Positions 1-10,848 of a stretch of 64,000 bases of DNA are shown here, one piece after another. The DNA is from Brevibacillus thermoruber 423. Its GTDB lineage: Bacteria > Bacillota > Bacilli > Brevibacillales > Brevibacillaceae. The number at the start of each line of letters is the position of its first letter. Positions within the stretch are counted from its first letter, which is position 1. The stretch lies in the NCBI RefSeq assembly GCF_000454065.1, contig NZ_ATNE01000001.1, positions 436,501-500,500 of the forward strand, in the 5' to 3' direction. The translations under genes and the position numbers were made by a program. A model generated the notes under the pieces. The model saw only the letters and a program-made list of their open reading frames with translations, did no database searches and was not told where the DNA came from.

Positions 1-1158
1 CGTTCCGCGAACCATCTTGGCGTCAACCAGCGCGAGGATGTCGTCGTCGCTGACCTCTTTTTTCTTGTCGCACAATTCCTTGAAGGCGGCAAACGCGGCG
101 TCGATTTCGTCCTGTTCCAGGTGGTAGCCCAGTTCCACCAGCTTCTCCTTGAAGGCGTGGCGGCCGGAGTGTTTGCCCAGCACCAGTTTGTTCGACTTGA
201 AGCCGACCGTCTCCGGACGGATGATTTCGTAGGTGGACGCCTCTTTCAGGACGCCGTCCTGGTGAATGCCGGACTCGTGGGCAAACGCGTTGGCCCCTAC
301 CACCGCCTTGTTGCCCGGTACGATCATCCCGGTCAGACGGCTGACCAGTTGGCTGGTGCGGGCAATCTCTTTCAGGTTGAGCTTGGTCGTGGCCTGGTAA
401 AAGTCCTTGCGGGTCTCCAACGCCAGCGCCACTTCTTCCAGTGCGGCGTTGCCCGCCCGCTCGCCGATGCCGTTGATCGTGCCTTCCACCTGGGTCGCCC
501 CCGCTTCAATCGCCGCCAGGCTGTTGGCCACGGCCATGCCGAGATCGTCATGACAGTGACAGCTCAGGCGGATCCGGTCGATGCCGGGGACGCGCTGGCG
601 CAGTTCGCGGAAGATGTTGCCGTACTCGTACGGCGTCATGTAGCCGACCGTGTCGGGGATGTTGACGGTGGTGGCGCCCGCCTTGATGACCGCTTCCACC
701 ACTTCCGCCAAAAAGTCGATCTCCGTGCGGGCCGCGTCCTCCGCAGAGAACTGGACCTGCGCAAAGTACTTCTTCGCGTAGGTGACCGCCTCCACCGCCC
801 GCGCCAGCACCTGCTCCTTGCTCATCCGCAGTTTGTACTGGCGATGGATCGGCGAGGTCGCGATAAAGACGTGGAGGCAGGCGTCCTGCGCGTGGCGCAG
901 CGCCTCGTACGCCTTATCCATGTCGTCCTTGACGGCACGGGCGAGGCTGACGATGGTGGAATGCTTCACCCGCTTTGCCACTTCGGCCACGGACTTTTGA
1001 TCGCCCGGGGAGGCAGCGGCAAAGCCCGCCTCGATTCTCGTTACGCCCAGCTTCTCCAGTTGAAGGGCGATCTCCACCTTTTCGTTCGTGCTGATGTTGA
1101 CGCCCGGAGACTGCTCCCCGTCGCGCAATGTCGTATCAAAAATCTCAATGGTCCGCAT
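1..1158 (-). CDS. leuA: 2-isopropylmalate synthase, partial (C-terminus beyond window)
   Basis: This enzyme condenses acetyl-CoA with 2-oxoisovalerate, the first committed step of leucine synthesis. The first 386 codons are present and the frame is open to the window edge, so the C-terminal regulatory domain is missing. The N-terminus carries the HMGL-like signature [12 protein letters not shown] at residues 8-19. The metal-binding HCHDDLGM lies near residue 203 and NGIGERAGN near 230. The ATG at 1158 follows a GGAGGTGGAG ribosome site. It lies 62 bases downstream of ilvC on the same strand and is very likely the last visible gene of the T-box-controlled ilv-leu operon. Confidence 0.95.
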   Translation of the reverse strand, partial: MRTIEIFDTTLRDGEQSPGVNISTNEKVEIALQLEKLGVTRIEAGFAAASPGDQKSVAEVAKRVKHSTIVSLARAVKDDMDKAYEALRHAQDACLHVFIATSPIHRQYKLRMSKEQVLARAVEAVTYAKKYFAQVQFSAEDAARTEIDFLAEVVEAVIKAGATTVNIPDTVGYMTPYEYGNIFRELRQRVPGIDRIRLSCHCHDDLGMAVANSLAAIEAGATQVEGTINGIGERAGNAALEEVALALETRKDFYQATTKLNLKEIARTSQLVSRLTGMIVPGNKAVVGANAFAHESGIHQDGVLKEASTYEIIRPETVGFKSNKLVLGKHSGRHAFKEKLVELGYHLEQDEIDAAFAAFKELCDKKKEVSDDDILALVDAKMVRGT

Positions 1159-1220
1159 GAACTCTCCACCTCCACTGGTTTCCCCGTTGCCGGGCATTTG
1201 TCGGCCGGATCAGCAGGCTG

Positions 1221-2276
<1,056 letters not shown>

Positions 2277-2304
2277 TCACTATTCTGAATTTGACCGCTG
2301 CCGC

Positions 2305-2805
2305 TTACACGGTCACCGGCGACGGTACCACGCTGCGCGCCATCGCGAGCGTGCCGGTTCGCGTCAGTTCGAGGACGCCGTAGCTCTGCAGGAGCACCAG
2401 CAGGGCATCGATTTTCTCCGTATCGCCGGTCACCTGCACGATCAGCGAGGTGGGGCCGACGTCGACGATCGCCGCCCGGAACGGTTCGACGATGCCGTTC
2501 AGTTCCGCAAGCTGGCTCGGCGTGGCGCTCACCTTGATCAGCGCCAGCTCCCGCGACACGAACGGATTCTCGCTCAGGTTGGTCACGGAGATCACGTCGA
2601 TCAGTTTGGACAACTGCTTCATCAACTGGTCGATCTTCTGTTCGTCGCCCCCGGTGGTGATGATCATCCGGGAGAGGCCCGGCTCTTCGCTGGCGCCCAC
2701 CGTGATGCTGTCGATGTTGAAGCCGCGCTGACCAAACAGATTGGCGACGCGCGTCAACACCCCGGGGTAGTCGTTGACGAGTACCGCAATCGTATGTCGC
2801 TGCAT
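2305..2805 (-). CDS. ilvN: acetolactate synthase small (regulatory) subunit
   Basis: This is the regulatory subunit of acetohydroxyacid synthase. It stabilises the catalytic subunit and normally confers feedback control by valine. The 166-residue product begins with an ACT domain (residues 4-78, with NDYPGVLTRV and FNIDSI) followed by the usual C-terminal dimer domain. Its ATG immediately follows the TAG stop of ilvB with no gap, so translation is probably coupled. It is also commonly called ilvH. Confidence 0.96.
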   Translation of the reverse strand: MQRHTIAVLVNDYPGVLTRVANLFGQRGFNIDSITVGASEEPGLSRMIITTGGDEQKIDQLMKQLSKLIDVISVTNLSENPFVSRELALIKVSATPSQLAELNGIVEPFRAAIVDVGPTSLIVQVTGDTEKIDALLVLLQSYGVLELTRTGTLAMARSVVPSPVTV

Positions 2806-4542
2806 CTATTCGTCCCCCAATACCATTTGATCTAATGTGCTGCCCGCCGCCACCATCGGGTAGACGTTTTCCTCCTGGGCCACCCGGAAGTCCACGACCA
2901 CCGGACCGTCATGCCGGAGCGCTTCCGCCCAGACGGCTTCCGCCTCCTGCGGCGTGGAAGCTCGCAGCCCTTTGACGCCGTACGCTTCCGCCAGCTTGAC
3001 GAAGTCGGGGCTGCAGGTCAGGTCGATCTGGCTGTAGCGGTTGTCGTAGAACAGTTCCTGCCACTGGCGCACCATGCCGAGGCACTGGTTGTTGATGATC
3101 GCTACCTTGACCGGCGTGTTGTACTGGGCGAGAATCGCCAGCTCCTGGTTGGTCATCTGGAAGCCGCCGTCCCCCACCACCGCGATGACGGTGCGGTCCG
3201 GATGGGCGATTTGTGCCCCGATCGCCGCCGGGAAGCCGAATCCCATCGTGCCGAGGCCGCCGGAGGAGATGAGCGAGCGGGCGTGCTTGAACTTGTAGTA
3301 CTGCGCCACCCACATCTGGTGCTGGCCGACGTCGGTGGTGACGATCGCTTCCCCGTTGGTGGAACGGTACAAGAGCTCGATGACCGCCTGCGGCTTCAGC
3401 ACCTGATCGTCGTGTTTGTAGCGGTACGGATGCTGCTCCTGCCACTGTTTCAACTGGGCGATCCACGCTTCCGAGTCGCACGCGGTGACGAACGGCAGCG
3501 CCTTTTGCAGTGTGCTCTTCACGTCGCCTGCCACCATGACGGCCGTGGCCACGTTTTTGCCCAATTCCGCCGGGTCGATGTCGACGTGGACGATTCGTGC
3601 CTTGGGGGCAAACTCCTTGGTGCGCCCCATCGTGATCCGGTCGTCGAAGCGTGCGCCGAGGCCGATCACACAGTCGGCGTTGAGCAGCGCCTGGTTGGCG
3701 GTGTAGCTGCCGTGCATGCCCGGCATGCCGAGCGCCAATTCGTGGACGCCCGGGAAGCCGCCCAGTCCCATGAAGGTGTTGATCACCGGGATCCGCGTCT
3801 TTTCCGCGAAGGCGAGCAGTTCCCGGTCGGCTCCCGCCGAGATGATCCCGCCGCCGGCCAGAATGACCGGGCGCTTCGCTTCCCGGATCGCCGCGACGAA
3901 CGCGTGCACGTCTTCATCGCTCGGCACCAGGGACGCGCGGTAGCCGCGAATCTCCACCGTTTCCGGATAGGTGAACGGCGCCCTGGCGTTGCTCACATCC
4001 TTGGGGATGTCGATCAGGACCGGTCCCGGTCGCCCCGTCGTGGCAATGTAGAACGCCTCCTTGACGATGCGCGGCAGGTCGCGGACGTCGCGAACGAAGT
4101 AGCTGTGCTTGGTGATCGGAATCGTGATCCCCGTGATGTTGGCCTCCTGGAAGGCATCGGTGCCGATCAGGTGCTGGGGCACGTTGCCGGTGATACAGAC
4201 CAGCGGCACGGAATCCATCTGGGCGGTGGCGATGCCGGTCACCAGGTTGGTCGCGCCCGGGCCCGAGGTGGCGATGACGACGCCCGGCTTGCCGGTCGCC
4301 CGCGCATACCCGTCGGCCGCGTGAATCGCGCCCTGCTCGTGACGGGTCAGGATGTGCTTGAAGTAGCTGCCGTACAGGGAGTCGTAAATCGGCAGCACCG
4401 CACCGCCCGGATAGCCAAAGATGTACTCCACCTGCTCCAGGATGAGACAGCGCAGAAGCGTCTCCGCCCCCGTCACCTCCTCACCGAACCGGACCGGCGG
4501 CATGCCGCTTTTCCCCTGCAATTCGGCGATTTGAACACTCAT
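2806..4542 (-). CDS. ilvB: acetolactate synthase large (catalytic) subunit
   Basis: This thiamine-diphosphate- and FAD-dependent enzyme makes acetolactate from pyruvate. The 578-residue length fits the family. The catalytic Glu is in RHEQGAIHAADG near residue 69, and the ThDP/Mg motif runs from GDGGFQM to IINN in the C-terminal third. I place the start at 4542 because a GGGAGGAGGAG site precedes it at proper spacing; an ATG ten codons upstream would overlap that site. It is the first gene of ilvB-ilvN-ilvC-leuA. Confidence 0.97.
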   Translation of the reverse strand: MSVQIAELQGKSGMPPVRFGEEVTGAETLLRCLILEQVEYIFGYPGGAVLPIYDSLYGSYFKHILTRHEQGAIHAADGYARATGKPGVVIATSGPGATNLVTGIATAQMDSVPLVCITGNVPQHLIGTDAFQEANITGITIPITKHSYFVRDVRDLPRIVKEAFYIATTGRPGPVLIDIPKDVSNARAPFTYPETVEIRGYRASLVPSDEDVHAFVAAIREAKRPVILAGGGIISAGADRELLAFAEKTRIPVINTFMGLGGFPGVHELALGMPGMHGSYTANQALLNADCVIGLGARFDDRITMGRTKEFAPKARIVHVDIDPAELGKNVATAVMVAGDVKSTLQKALPFVTACDSEAWIAQLKQWQEQHPYRYKHDDQVLKPQAVIELLYRSTNGEAIVTTDVGQHQMWVAQYYKFKHARSLISSGGLGTMGFGFPAAIGAQIAHPDRTVIAVVGDGGFQMTNQELAILAQYNTPVKVAIINNQCLGMVRQWQELFYDNRYSQIDLTCSPDFVKLAEAYGVKGLRASTPQEAEAVWAEALRHDGPVVVDFRVAQEENVYPMVAAGSTLDQMVLGDE

Positions 4543-4594
4543 TTTCTCTCCTCCTCCCATGTCTTTGCCCATATTGAAAAAACCTATTGGCTAA

Positions 4595-4939
4595 TAGAAA
4601 AACCCTTTCGCCCCGACACGGTTTTGGTTCCATGTCTGCTTGGGGCGAAAGGGTTCGCGGTACCACCCAACTTCATCGGCGCCTCACGGTCGGCCGATCT
4701 CAGCCAGTCACATTCATCGACTGCAACACGCTAACGGGTGTCAAACGGCCTTGCCTACTGATCCTCGCGGAGGAGCGACGTTCAGCAAGACGGCTCGGAG
4801 GCGAGCAGTGCGGTCGCTTTCTTTACCCATTCTCAGCTCCCTGGGCTCTCTGTAAAAGAAGAGGCGGGCACCTTCCTCGTCACAGCCTGTGTTTATGCCA
4901 ATATTGCTAATTTTGAAGTTATCAGAAAATAAAGTGTTA
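4595..4939 (-). promoter_or_regulatory. T-box leader, leucine specifier CUC
   Basis: The untranslated leader of ilvB has the landmarks of a tRNA-sensing T-box riboswitch. The AGAGAGCC element is in stem I, the invariant TGGTACCGCG lies at 4656-4665, and a 14-bp terminator stem (4601-4614 with 4642-4655) is followed by a U-rich run. Aligning the GCCTCCGAG after the specifier with the same part of the thrS leader places the specifier triplet at 4803-4805 as CTC, a leucine codon. Uncharged tRNA-Leu should therefore permit read-through into ilvB. Confidence 0.93.
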
Positions 4940-4945
4940 CGTCTG

Positions 4946-4974
4946 ATTATAGCCACGTGCCCAAGGGGTGTCAA
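4946..4974 (-). promoter_or_regulatory. sigma-A promoter of ilvB operon
   Basis: A perfect consensus promoter lies on the minus strand: TTGACA (4969-4974), a 17-base spacer and TATAAT (4946-4951). Transcription would begin just before the T-box stem I. Confidence 0.93.
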
Positions 4975-5191
4975 CGAAATAAAAAACATTTTGCCAGACT
5001 TTTGTCCGAACGAATGTTCAGTCAAAAACAGCGCAGCGGCGCGGTTTTTTCGTGTAAGCGGATACATGGGGACCCGTTCCTTGTCTCCGCTTTGCCGACC
5101 TGGACCCTGCCTCTGACGCAGCCCCGATATGAGCACGGTGCGGTTTCCTTTTTACGCGGCCCGGCTGTACGGGAGCGATTGCGGGATCAGC

Positions 5192-5220
5192 AAAAAAAGC
5201 CCGGGGGGAATCCCCGGACC
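5192..5220 (-). terminator. terminator downstream of sat
   Basis: On the minus strand, a GC-rich hairpin (GTCCGGGG with CCCCGGGC) is followed by seven Ts, 34 bases after the sat stop codon. It separates cysH-sat from the ilv promoter. Nothing else is recognised between 4975 and 5191. Confidence 0.85.
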
Positions 5221-5253
5221 CGCTTCCTCGATGATTGGGCTGCCCCCGCGCCC

Positions 5254-6414
5254 TTACGATTCGGTGCGGCCCGATTCGGCCAGCCCGGTGATCAGCACTT
5301 GGGCCACCTCGGGCCGGGTAATCTCGGGCGGCGGCGTCTGCCCGCTTTTCAGCATCTGCCGCACGTTGGTCCCGGACAGCGCCACGTGCCGTTCCGCCCC
5401 GTGCGGACAGGTCTTGGCCGTGGCCATCCCCTGGCAGGCCGTGCAGTAAAAGCTGTGCTCGAAAAAGAGCGGCTGGATGCCCAGCTCGCCCGGCGAAAAC
5501 GCGGAGAAAATGTGCTGGGCGTCGTAAGTTCCGTAAAAGCTGCCCACGCCGGCGTGATCGCGGCCGACGATGAAATGGGTGCAGCCGTAATTTTTGCGCA
5601 CGAGCGCGTGGAACACCGCTTCCCGCGGACCGGCGTAGCGCATCGCGGCGGGAAAGGCGGCGAGGAAGACGCGCTCCCGGGGATAGTAATGGCGGAGCAG
5701 CACCAGATAGCTCTCCATGCGCACGGCGGCCGGCACGTCGTCCGCCTTCGTTTCCCCCATCAGCGGGTTGAGGAACAACCCGTCCACGATTTCCAGCGCC
5801 GTTTTCTGAATGTACTCATGCGCCCGGTGCACCGGGTTGCGCGTCTGGAACCCGACGACCGTCTTCCAGCCCTTTTCCTTGAACGCGGCCCTGGTCTGGG
5901 CCGGGGTGTAGTAATAGTCGGCAAACCGCTGGGGGATCGGCCGCTGCAGGAGCTCGATCGGGCCGCCCAGATAGAGGGCGGGCTTTGCAAAGAGCTTGTT
6001 CACGCCGGGATGGGACGGGTCTTCGGTGCCAAAGACGCGCACCGCCTCCCGCCGTTTGTCCGGCCGGTACCGGCTTTCCACGGTGAGCACGGCGTACGCC
6101 TTCCCGTCTTCTCCGCGCAAGAGCAGGCGCTCTCCCTCCCGGACATCCGCGTATTCCGTCTCGTCCACGGCGAGCGTGACCGGCAGCGGCCAAACCGTCC
6201 CGTCGGCCAGCCGCATCGTCTCCACGACGGCGTCGTAATCGCGCTCCCCGAGAAAACCGGTGAGCGGAGAAAACGCCCCGATTGCCAAACAATCGAGATC
6301 GGACAAGGTCCAGCGATCGACCGTGACACTGCGCAGCCGCTCGCCGCCGCCCGCCGGACCGTCCGCAAGCCGGTTGACCAGCGTGCCCCCGTGCGGCAGA
6401 ATCGTATGGGTCAT
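5254..6414 (-). CDS. sat: sulfate adenylyltransferase (ATP sulfurylase)
   Basis: Sat activates sulfate with ATP to adenosine 5'-phosphosulfate. The 386-residue product is the single-domain type without an APS-kinase extension. [11 protein letters not shown] at residues 190-200 is the ATP-binding/catalytic motif, VGRDHAG follows near residue 290, and SGTNVRQML is near the end. Two ATGs lie close together; I choose the second (6414), 7 bases after GGGAGG, because the first touches that site. It lies 20 bases downstream of cysH, with which it must be co-transcribed. Confidence 0.95.
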   Translation of the reverse strand: MTHTILPHGGTLVNRLADGPAGGGERLRSVTVDRWTLSDLDCLAIGAFSPLTGFLGERDYDAVVETMRLADGTVWPLPVTLAVDETEYADVREGERLLLRGEDGKAYAVLTVESRYRPDKRREAVRVFGTEDPSHPGVNKLFAKPALYLGGPIELLQRPIPQRFADYYYTPAQTRAAFKEKGWKTVVGFQTRNPVHRAHEYIQKTALEIVDGLFLNPLMGETKADDVPAAVRMESYLVLLRHYYPRERVFLAAFPAAMRYAGPREAVFHALVRKNYGCTHFIVGRDHAGVGSFYGTYDAQHIFSAFSPGELGIQPLFFEHSFYCTACQGMATAKTCPHGAERHVALSGTNVRQMLKSGQTPPPEITRPEVAQVLITGLAESGRTES

Positions 6415-6434
6415 GGTCATTCCTCCCTTGGCAT

Positions 6435-7136
6435 TCATTTGTGCAATCCGCACTCCGTCTTGTCAAAGCCCGACCAGCGGCCGGCACGCGGGTCTTCTCC
6501 CGGGCGGACGGGCCGCGTGCAGACGCGGCAGCCGATGCTGGGATAATTCCGGTCGTGCAGCGGGTTGTACGGCACGCCGTGCTCGCGGATGTACTGCCAG
6601 ACCTGCTCGCGGCTCCAATCGGCGAGGGGATTGACCTTGACCAACTGAAACTTTTCGTCCCATTCCGCCTTTTTCGCGCTGGCCCGCGTCGGCGCCTGTT
6701 CCCGGCGAATCCCGGTGATCCAGGCGTCATACCCGGCGAGAAATCCGCCCAGCGGCTCCACCTTGCGCAGTCCGCAGCAGAGGTTGGGCTCCCTCTCCCA
6801 CAGATTGTCGCCGTATTGTTCCGCCTGTTGGGCCAGCGTCAGCTTCGGCAGCACGCGGATAAACTCGATCCCGTACCGCTCCCGGAGACGGTCGCGGACG
6901 GCGTAGGTTTCCGGAAAGTGAAGGCCGGTATCGAGATAAAACACGGGGGTGGCGGGCGCCAGCTTGTGCAGCATGTCGATCAGCACCACGTCCTCCGCGC
7001 CGAAGCTGGAAGCCAGCGCCACGCGGCCGCCAAACTGTTCGACCGCCCATGCGAGAGCGTCCTCGGGCCGCCCGTTCTCCAATCGGCTGGCCGTCAGGTT
7101 CAACTCATCATCCGTAATCCTGCGGCGATGATTCAT
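6435..7136 (-). CDS. cysH: (phospho)adenylylsulfate reductase
   Basis: CysH reduces activated sulfate to sulfite using thioredoxin. In this 233-residue product SSFGAED (43-49) forms the nucleotide loop. The four cluster cysteines are present as CC at 120-121 and C203/C206, and the catalytic Cys is in ECGLH near the C-terminus. A full set of cluster cysteines is typical of [4Fe-4S] enzymes that accept APS (plant and B. subtilis type), so APS is the likely substrate. An AAGGGAGA site precedes the ATG. No S-box or other known leader was seen upstream. Confidence 0.94.
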   Translation of the reverse strand: MNHRRRITDDELNLTASRLENGRPEDALAWAVEQFGGRVALASSFGAEDVVLIDMLHKLAPATPVFYLDTGLHFPETYAVRDRLRERYGIEFIRVLPKLTLAQQAEQYGDNLWEREPNLCCGLRKVEPLGGFLAGYDAWITGIRREQAPTRASAKKAEWDEKFQLVKVNPLADWSREQVWQYIREHGVPYNPLHDRNYPSIGCRVCTRPVRPGEDPRAGRWSGFDKTECGLHK

Positions 7137-7228
7137 GCTGATTCTCCCTTCTTGCTAGGCGTTACCCCATCATCATATGAGCCGCCGAGGCAAGTGGAGA
7201 GTCGTCCACGCCAAGAAGCGCCGAACCC

Positions 7229-7371
7229 ATGAGCGAGGTGAAAACGCTGCCGGACTTGTGATTCAGTTCGGCGGTTTCATCATCGGCCTGCTGAGTCTCG
7301 TCGTGGCGATTGTCGTTGCTTTGACGCAAAAAAAGGCTGAAAAAATCGTTTGTATGGTTTTGGGAATATAG
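7229..7371 (+). pseudogene. frameshifted holin-like small toxin
   Basis: The frame ending at 7371 encodes a hydrophobic helix (VIQFGGFIIGLL and LVVAIVVALTQKK) typical of the short holin-like toxin family. No good start exists in that frame. An ATG at 7229 in another frame gives MSEVKTLPDL and then a stop at TTGTGA. Aligned with the intact family member at 59889-59972, the two halves join without gap if one G is restored (TTG-GTG), so a one-base loss is likely. A possible promoter is TTGCTA (7152) with TATGAG (7176), spacer 18. It may still be expressed from the GTG at 7258. Confidence 0.5.
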
Positions 7372-7430
7372 ACCCAATCACGGCCAGCACTTTTCCAGGT
7401 CTCAGGTCGTATCAGCGGCGGGCAGGGCAT

Positions 7431-7465
7431 AAAAAAAAGCACCCGAATGCTCGGATGCTTTTTTG
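7431..7465. terminator. bidirectional terminator between toxin remnant and rplT
   Basis: An imperfect hairpin (AGCAcCCGA with TCGGaTGCT) is flanked by A-runs on one side and T-runs on the other. It can end rplT transcription on the minus strand and the small plus-strand transcript. Confidence 0.85.
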
Positions 7466-7480
7466 TGCGCAGCGGAAAGC

Positions 7481-7840
7481 TTACGCGTTCAGTTTGCTTT
7501 TTGCCAGAGCTGCCAGATCGTTGAACGCAGCCTTGTCGTTTACCGCCAGGTCAGCCAGCATTTTGCGGTTTACTTCCACGCCGGCTACCTTCAGGCCGTG
7601 CATGAGACGGCTGTAGGACAGGCCGTTCAGGCGAGCTTGCGCGTTGATACGGGTGATCCACAGTTTGCGGAAGTCGCGCTTTTTCTGACGGCGGTCACGG
7701 TATGCGTACAGCAGGGATTTCATTACCTGCGCATTTGCGGATTTAAACAGGCGGTGTTTGGAACCGAAGTATCCTTTCGCCAGTTTCAGGATTTTCTTGT
7801 GACGACGGCGTGTAACAATGCCACCTTTTACTCTTGGCAT
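7481..7840 (-). CDS. rplT: 50S ribosomal protein L20
   Basis: L20 binds 23S rRNA early in large-subunit assembly and, in Firmicutes, represses its own operon through the infC leader. The 119-residue product starts MPRVKGG and has the usual basic N-terminal arm and globular domain ([14 protein letters not shown]). It is the last gene of infC-rpmI-rplT. Confidence 0.98.
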   Translation of the reverse strand: MPRVKGGIVTRRRHKKILKLAKGYFGSKHRLFKSANAQVMKSLLYAYRDRRQKKRDFRKLWITRINAQARLNGLSYSRLMHGLKVAGVEVNRKMLADLAVNDKAAFNDLAALAKSKLNA

Positions 7841-7937
7841 ACGTAATTCCTCCTGGTCATTCCAGCATGGCGGCCCCGCTTACGAGGCGCTTAGGGAGCG
7901 CATGCTGCGTAATAGTGTGTGGTAGTGCGAAACAATC

Positions 7938-8135
7938 TTACAGGTACGTAACGAGCTGTTCGATACGTTTTTGGTCGCCTTTGGACACCAGAGCGCCTTT
8001 GCGCAGATGGCGTTTCGCCTTGGTGGATTTGTTGGCGAACAAGTGGCTGGTGTAGGCGTGGTCACGCTTCAGCTTTCCGCTACCGGTTTTTTTGAAGCGC
8101 TTCGCTGCGCCTTTATGGGTTTTCATTTTCGGCAT
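7938..8135 (-). CDS. rpmI: 50S ribosomal protein L35
   Basis: This is a 65-residue basic ribosomal protein beginning [15 protein letters not shown], the L35 signature. It lies between infC (29 bases upstream) and rplT (about 100 bases downstream), the standard bacterial order. Confidence 0.98.
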   Translation of the reverse strand: MPKMKTHKGAAKRFKKTGSGKLKRDHAYTSHLFANKSTKAKRHLRKGALVSKGDQKRIEQLVTYL

Positions 8136-8164
8136 GGTAGAAATCCTCCTGTCCTAAACGCTGT

Positions 8165-8683
8165 TTACTTATCCGATTTCGGCGCCAGAATCATGATCAT
8201 GCTGCGCCCTTCGATCTTCGGCTTACGCTCTGCGACGGCGATGTCCTCGCAAAGGGATGCGACACGCTCCAGGACCTGTTGACCGATTTCGGAGTGGGTG
8301 ATTTCACGTCCGCGGAAACGGATGGAGCACTTCACCTTGTGATGATCCTCCAAAAACTTGCGGACGTTGCGAAGCTTCGTTTGAAAATCGTGTTCCTCAA
8401 TGTTGGAAGAAAAGCGCACTTCCTTCAGCTCGATGATCTTCTGGTTGCGGCGCGCTTCCTTTTCCTTTTTTGCCTGCTCATACTTGAACTTGCCGTAGTC
8501 CATGATACGGCAAACAGGCGGCTTGGCTGTAGGAGCGACGTTCACCAGATCCAAATCGGCTTCCTGCGCAATGCGCAGCGCTTCCCTGAGGGGCACGACA
8601 CCCAACTGGTTTCCGTCCGGTCCGATCAAGCGGACTTCACGGGCACGAATCGCTTCGTTGACTAACAGTTGATCCTTGCTAAT
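8165..8683 (-). CDS. infC: translation initiation factor IF-3
   Basis: IF-3 binds the 30S subunit, prevents premature 50S joining and checks the start codon. I start it at the non-canonical ATT at 8683, giving 172 residues ([17 protein letters not shown]). GGAGG lies 8 bases before it, and the same ATT start is known for infC of other Bacilli, where it allows IF-3 to repress its own synthesis. The frame is open further upstream but without a ribosome site. The N-domain, linker and C-domain ([12 protein letters not shown]) are all present. Confidence 0.95.
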   Translation of the reverse strand: MSKDQLLVNEAIRAREVRLIGPDGNQLGVVPLREALRIAQEADLDLVNVAPTAKPPVCRIMDYGKFKYEQAKKEKEARRNQKIIELKEVRFSSNIEEHDFQTKLRNVRKFLEDHHKVKCSIRFRGREITHSEIGQQVLERVASLCEDIAVAERKPKIEGRSMIMILAPKSDK

Positions 8684-8689
8684 ACTTGC

Positions 8690-8882
8690 CACCTCCGTCA
8701 ATTTCGAGAAGGAACAAAAATGTGCGAACGCTGACGCGCCCGCACATATCTCACCTAGCAAATTCAACAGATCCACAGTTTGCTTTTGCGTAAGAGTGAC
8801 CTGTCAACAGTCGTGAAGACGTCGAACCAGGTGAGAAGCTGGGCGCTTCTGCTTGTTTCTCGAAGAATGAAGTTTTTACACT
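8690..8882 (-). promoter_or_regulatory. L20-type autoregulatory leader of infC operon
   Basis: About 190 untranslated bases separate the promoter from infC. They contain CCCAGCTTCTCACCTGG/TTCGAC segments and, just upstream of infC, a hairpin (TGTGCG with CGCACA) followed by five Ts. Position and layout match the Firmicute L20 leader, in which L20 binding promotes termination. I did not fold the whole RNA. Confidence 0.75.
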
Positions 8883-8888
8883 GGATCA

Positions 8889-8917
8889 ATCATACCGTGC
8901 AGATTCGATCTTGTCAA
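8889..8917 (-). promoter_or_regulatory. sigma-A promoter of infC-rpmI-rplT
   Basis: Minus-strand TTGACA (8912-8917) and TATGAT (8889-8894) are separated by 17 bases, directly before the leader. Confidence 0.9.
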
Positions 8918-9023
8918 GGATTTCATGACAATCGGCGCCGCAGTTGACAGGCCGCCCCCCTGTCCCGGACAGCATTCTTGTGATATTGTCATGGTATACC
9001 CCCATACGCAAAGGAGAATGCAG

Positions 9024-9719
9024 ATGCATGTAAAGGTTCTCTTGTTCGCCGCGCTTGCGGAACGGGCCAACCGGCATGAAGCGCTCGTCCCTCTCCCGGA
9101 ACCGGCCACCGTACATACCCTGCTCGCGGAAGTCGGCAGGCTGCATCCCGAGTTGGCCGACCTGCTTCCCCGCTGCTTCGTTTCCGTCAACCAGGAGTAT
9201 GCGAACGCCGAGACGCCGATCGGCCCTGGCGACGAAATCGCGATCCTGCCCCCGGTCAGCGGCGGCGAAGACGGACGGTTTCGCATCACCGATCAGCCCT
9301 TGTCAGCAGATGCCGTCATCCGGCTGGTCTCCAACCCCCGGGCAGGCGCCGTGCTCACATTTGTCGGAACAGTGCGAGAATTTACACACGGCCAGCGAAC
9401 GGTCTCGCTCACCTACGAAGCGTACGTGCCGATGGCGATCCAAAAAATGAAGCAGATCGCCGACGAAATCAAGCAGCGCTGGCCGCAGGCGGAAGTGGCC
9501 ATGCACCACCGCATCGGCGATCTCGCCATTGAGGACATCGCCGTGATCATCGCGGTCGCCACGCCGCACCGCAGCGAATCGTTCGAAGCGGGACGCTATG
9601 CGATCGAGAGGCTGAAACAAATCGTGCCGATCTGGAAAAAGGAAATCTGGGAAGACGGCAGCGAGTGGAAAGGCCACCAGCAGGGGCCGTGGAACCCGCT
9701 CTCCCGCCCCGAAGACTGA
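9024..9719 (+). CDS. fused molybdopterin synthase (MoaD-MoaE)
   Basis: Molybdopterin synthase puts the dithiolene sulfurs into cyclic pyranopterin. Here both subunits are in one 231-residue chain. Residues 1-81 are a MoaD ubiquitin-like domain ending PPVSGG (GG at 80-81). A short linker is followed by a MoaE domain with FVGTVR, HHRIGDL and the catalytic-lysine segment PIWKKEIW. In a MoaD the last Gly must be free to become a thiocarboxylate, so cleavage after GG81 would be expected, as reported for MoaX of Mycobacterium tuberculosis. The start at 9024 has GGAGA 6 bases upstream. An extended -10 (TGGTATACC, near 8993) is the likely promoter. Confidence 0.93.
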   Translation: MHVKVLLFAALAERANRHEALVPLPEPATVHTLLAEVGRLHPELADLLPRCFVSVNQEYANAETPIGPGDEIAILPPVSGGEDGRFRITDQPLSADAVIRLVSNPRAGAVLTFVGTVREFTHGQRTVSLTYEAYVPMAIQKMKQIADEIKQRWPQAEVAMHHRIGDLAIEDIAVIIAVATPHRSESFEAGRYAIERLKQIVPIWKKEIWEDGSEWKGHQQGPWNPLSRPED

Positions 9720-9726
9720 CGAATGC

Positions 9727-9774
9727 AAAAGCGGTCGCCCTCCGCGCATGCGGAAGTGGGGACCGCTCGTTTTG
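9727..9774. terminator. bidirectional terminator between moaD-moaE and moaA
   Basis: GCGGTC and GACCGC form the stem, with an inner CCGC/GCGG hairpin. An A-run and a TTTT tail lie on the two sides, between convergent genes. Confidence 0.8.
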
Positions 9775-9780
9775 TCATGC

Positions 9781-10800
9781 TTACCCGCCGATGTGCGACA
9801 TCTCCACTTTGGGCCGTTTGGGCAGGCCCGGCGTGTGCTTCAACCGCTCCTCCGAGTAGCGGTCGTCGCGGCGGGCCCAGATCGATTGGATGATGTCCCG
9901 AATCTCCTCGTCGCTTTTTCCCTCCCGCAGCGGGCCGCGCAAATCTTCCCCGGACGAAGCGAACAGACAGTTGTACATTTTCCCTTCCGCCGACAGCCGG
10001 GCGCGCGTACAGGTGGAACAGAAGGCCTGCGTTACGGAGGAGATCAAGCCGATCTCTTGATTCGTACCCGCATACCGGTAGCGCGAAGCCACCTCTCCGA
10101 AGTAATTGGGCTCGATCGGCACAAGCGGCATCTCCGCGTGGATCATCCGCACAATCTCGCTGGAGGGTACCACCTGATCCAGTTTCCAGCCGTTGCTGTT
10201 GCCCACATCCATGAACTCGATAAAGCGCAGGATGTGCCCTTTTTCGCGGAAATAACGGGCCATCGGAAGAATGTCCTGGTCGTTGACGCCGCGCTGCACC
10301 ACCATGTTGATTTTGACCAGAAGGCCGGCTTCTGCCGCCGCATCGATGCCGCGCAGGATGTCCTGCACCCGATATCCTCTGCCGTTGATCCAGCCGAACC
10401 GCTCGTCATCCAGGCTGTCCAGGCTGACGGTCACCCTGTCCAATCCCGCCTCCTTCAGTGCCTTGGCATGTTTGGCCAGAAGCGAACCGTTGGTGGTCAT
10501 GGCGATGTCGCGCACGCCTTCCACCTGGCGAATCATCCTGATCAGATCGGGCAGGTTGTTTCGCATCAGCGGCTCACCGCCGGTGATGCGGATTTTTTCC
10601 ACCCCGAGCGACGTGAAGATGCAGATCAGACGCGTGATCTCTTCGAACGTCAGCAGCTTGTGCTGCGGCAAAAACGGGTAATCCGGGCCGAAAATTTCGG
10701 CAGGCATGCAGTATCGACAGCGAAAATTGCACTTGTCCGTCACGGAAATACGCAAATCTCGGAGAGGACGTTTTCGTGAATCCAACACTTGTTCAGGCAT
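9781..10800 (-). CDS. moaA: GTP 3',8-cyclase MoaA
   Basis: MoaA is the radical SAM enzyme that, with MoaC, turns GTP into cyclic pyranopterin. The 339-residue chain has the SAM-cluster motif CNFRCRYC near residues 24-31, ITGGEPLMR, and the second-cluster cysteines CSTC plus a later Cys. It ends in Gly-Gly, as functional MoaA proteins do. It is the last gene of a minus-strand run moeA - moeA/PBP - moaA; AGGAGAG precedes the ATG. MoaC is not in the window. Confidence 0.97.
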   Translation of the reverse strand: MPEQVLDSRKRPLRDLRISVTDKCNFRCRYCMPAEIFGPDYPFLPQHKLLTFEEITRLICIFTSLGVEKIRITGGEPLMRNNLPDLIRMIRQVEGVRDIAMTTNGSLLAKHAKALKEAGLDRVTVSLDSLDDERFGWINGRGYRVQDILRGIDAAAEAGLLVKINMVVQRGVNDQDILPMARYFREKGHILRFIEFMDVGNSNGWKLDQVVPSSEIVRMIHAEMPLVPIEPNYFGEVASRYRYAGTNQEIGLISSVTQAFCSTCTRARLSAEGKMYNCLFASSGEDLRGPLREGKSDEEIRDIIQSIWARRDDRYSEERLKHTPGLPKRPKVEMSHIGG

Positions 10801-10848
10801 TTCTGATCACTCTCCTGCTTCCATACTAGACCTGCGGCCTGCCAAAGA

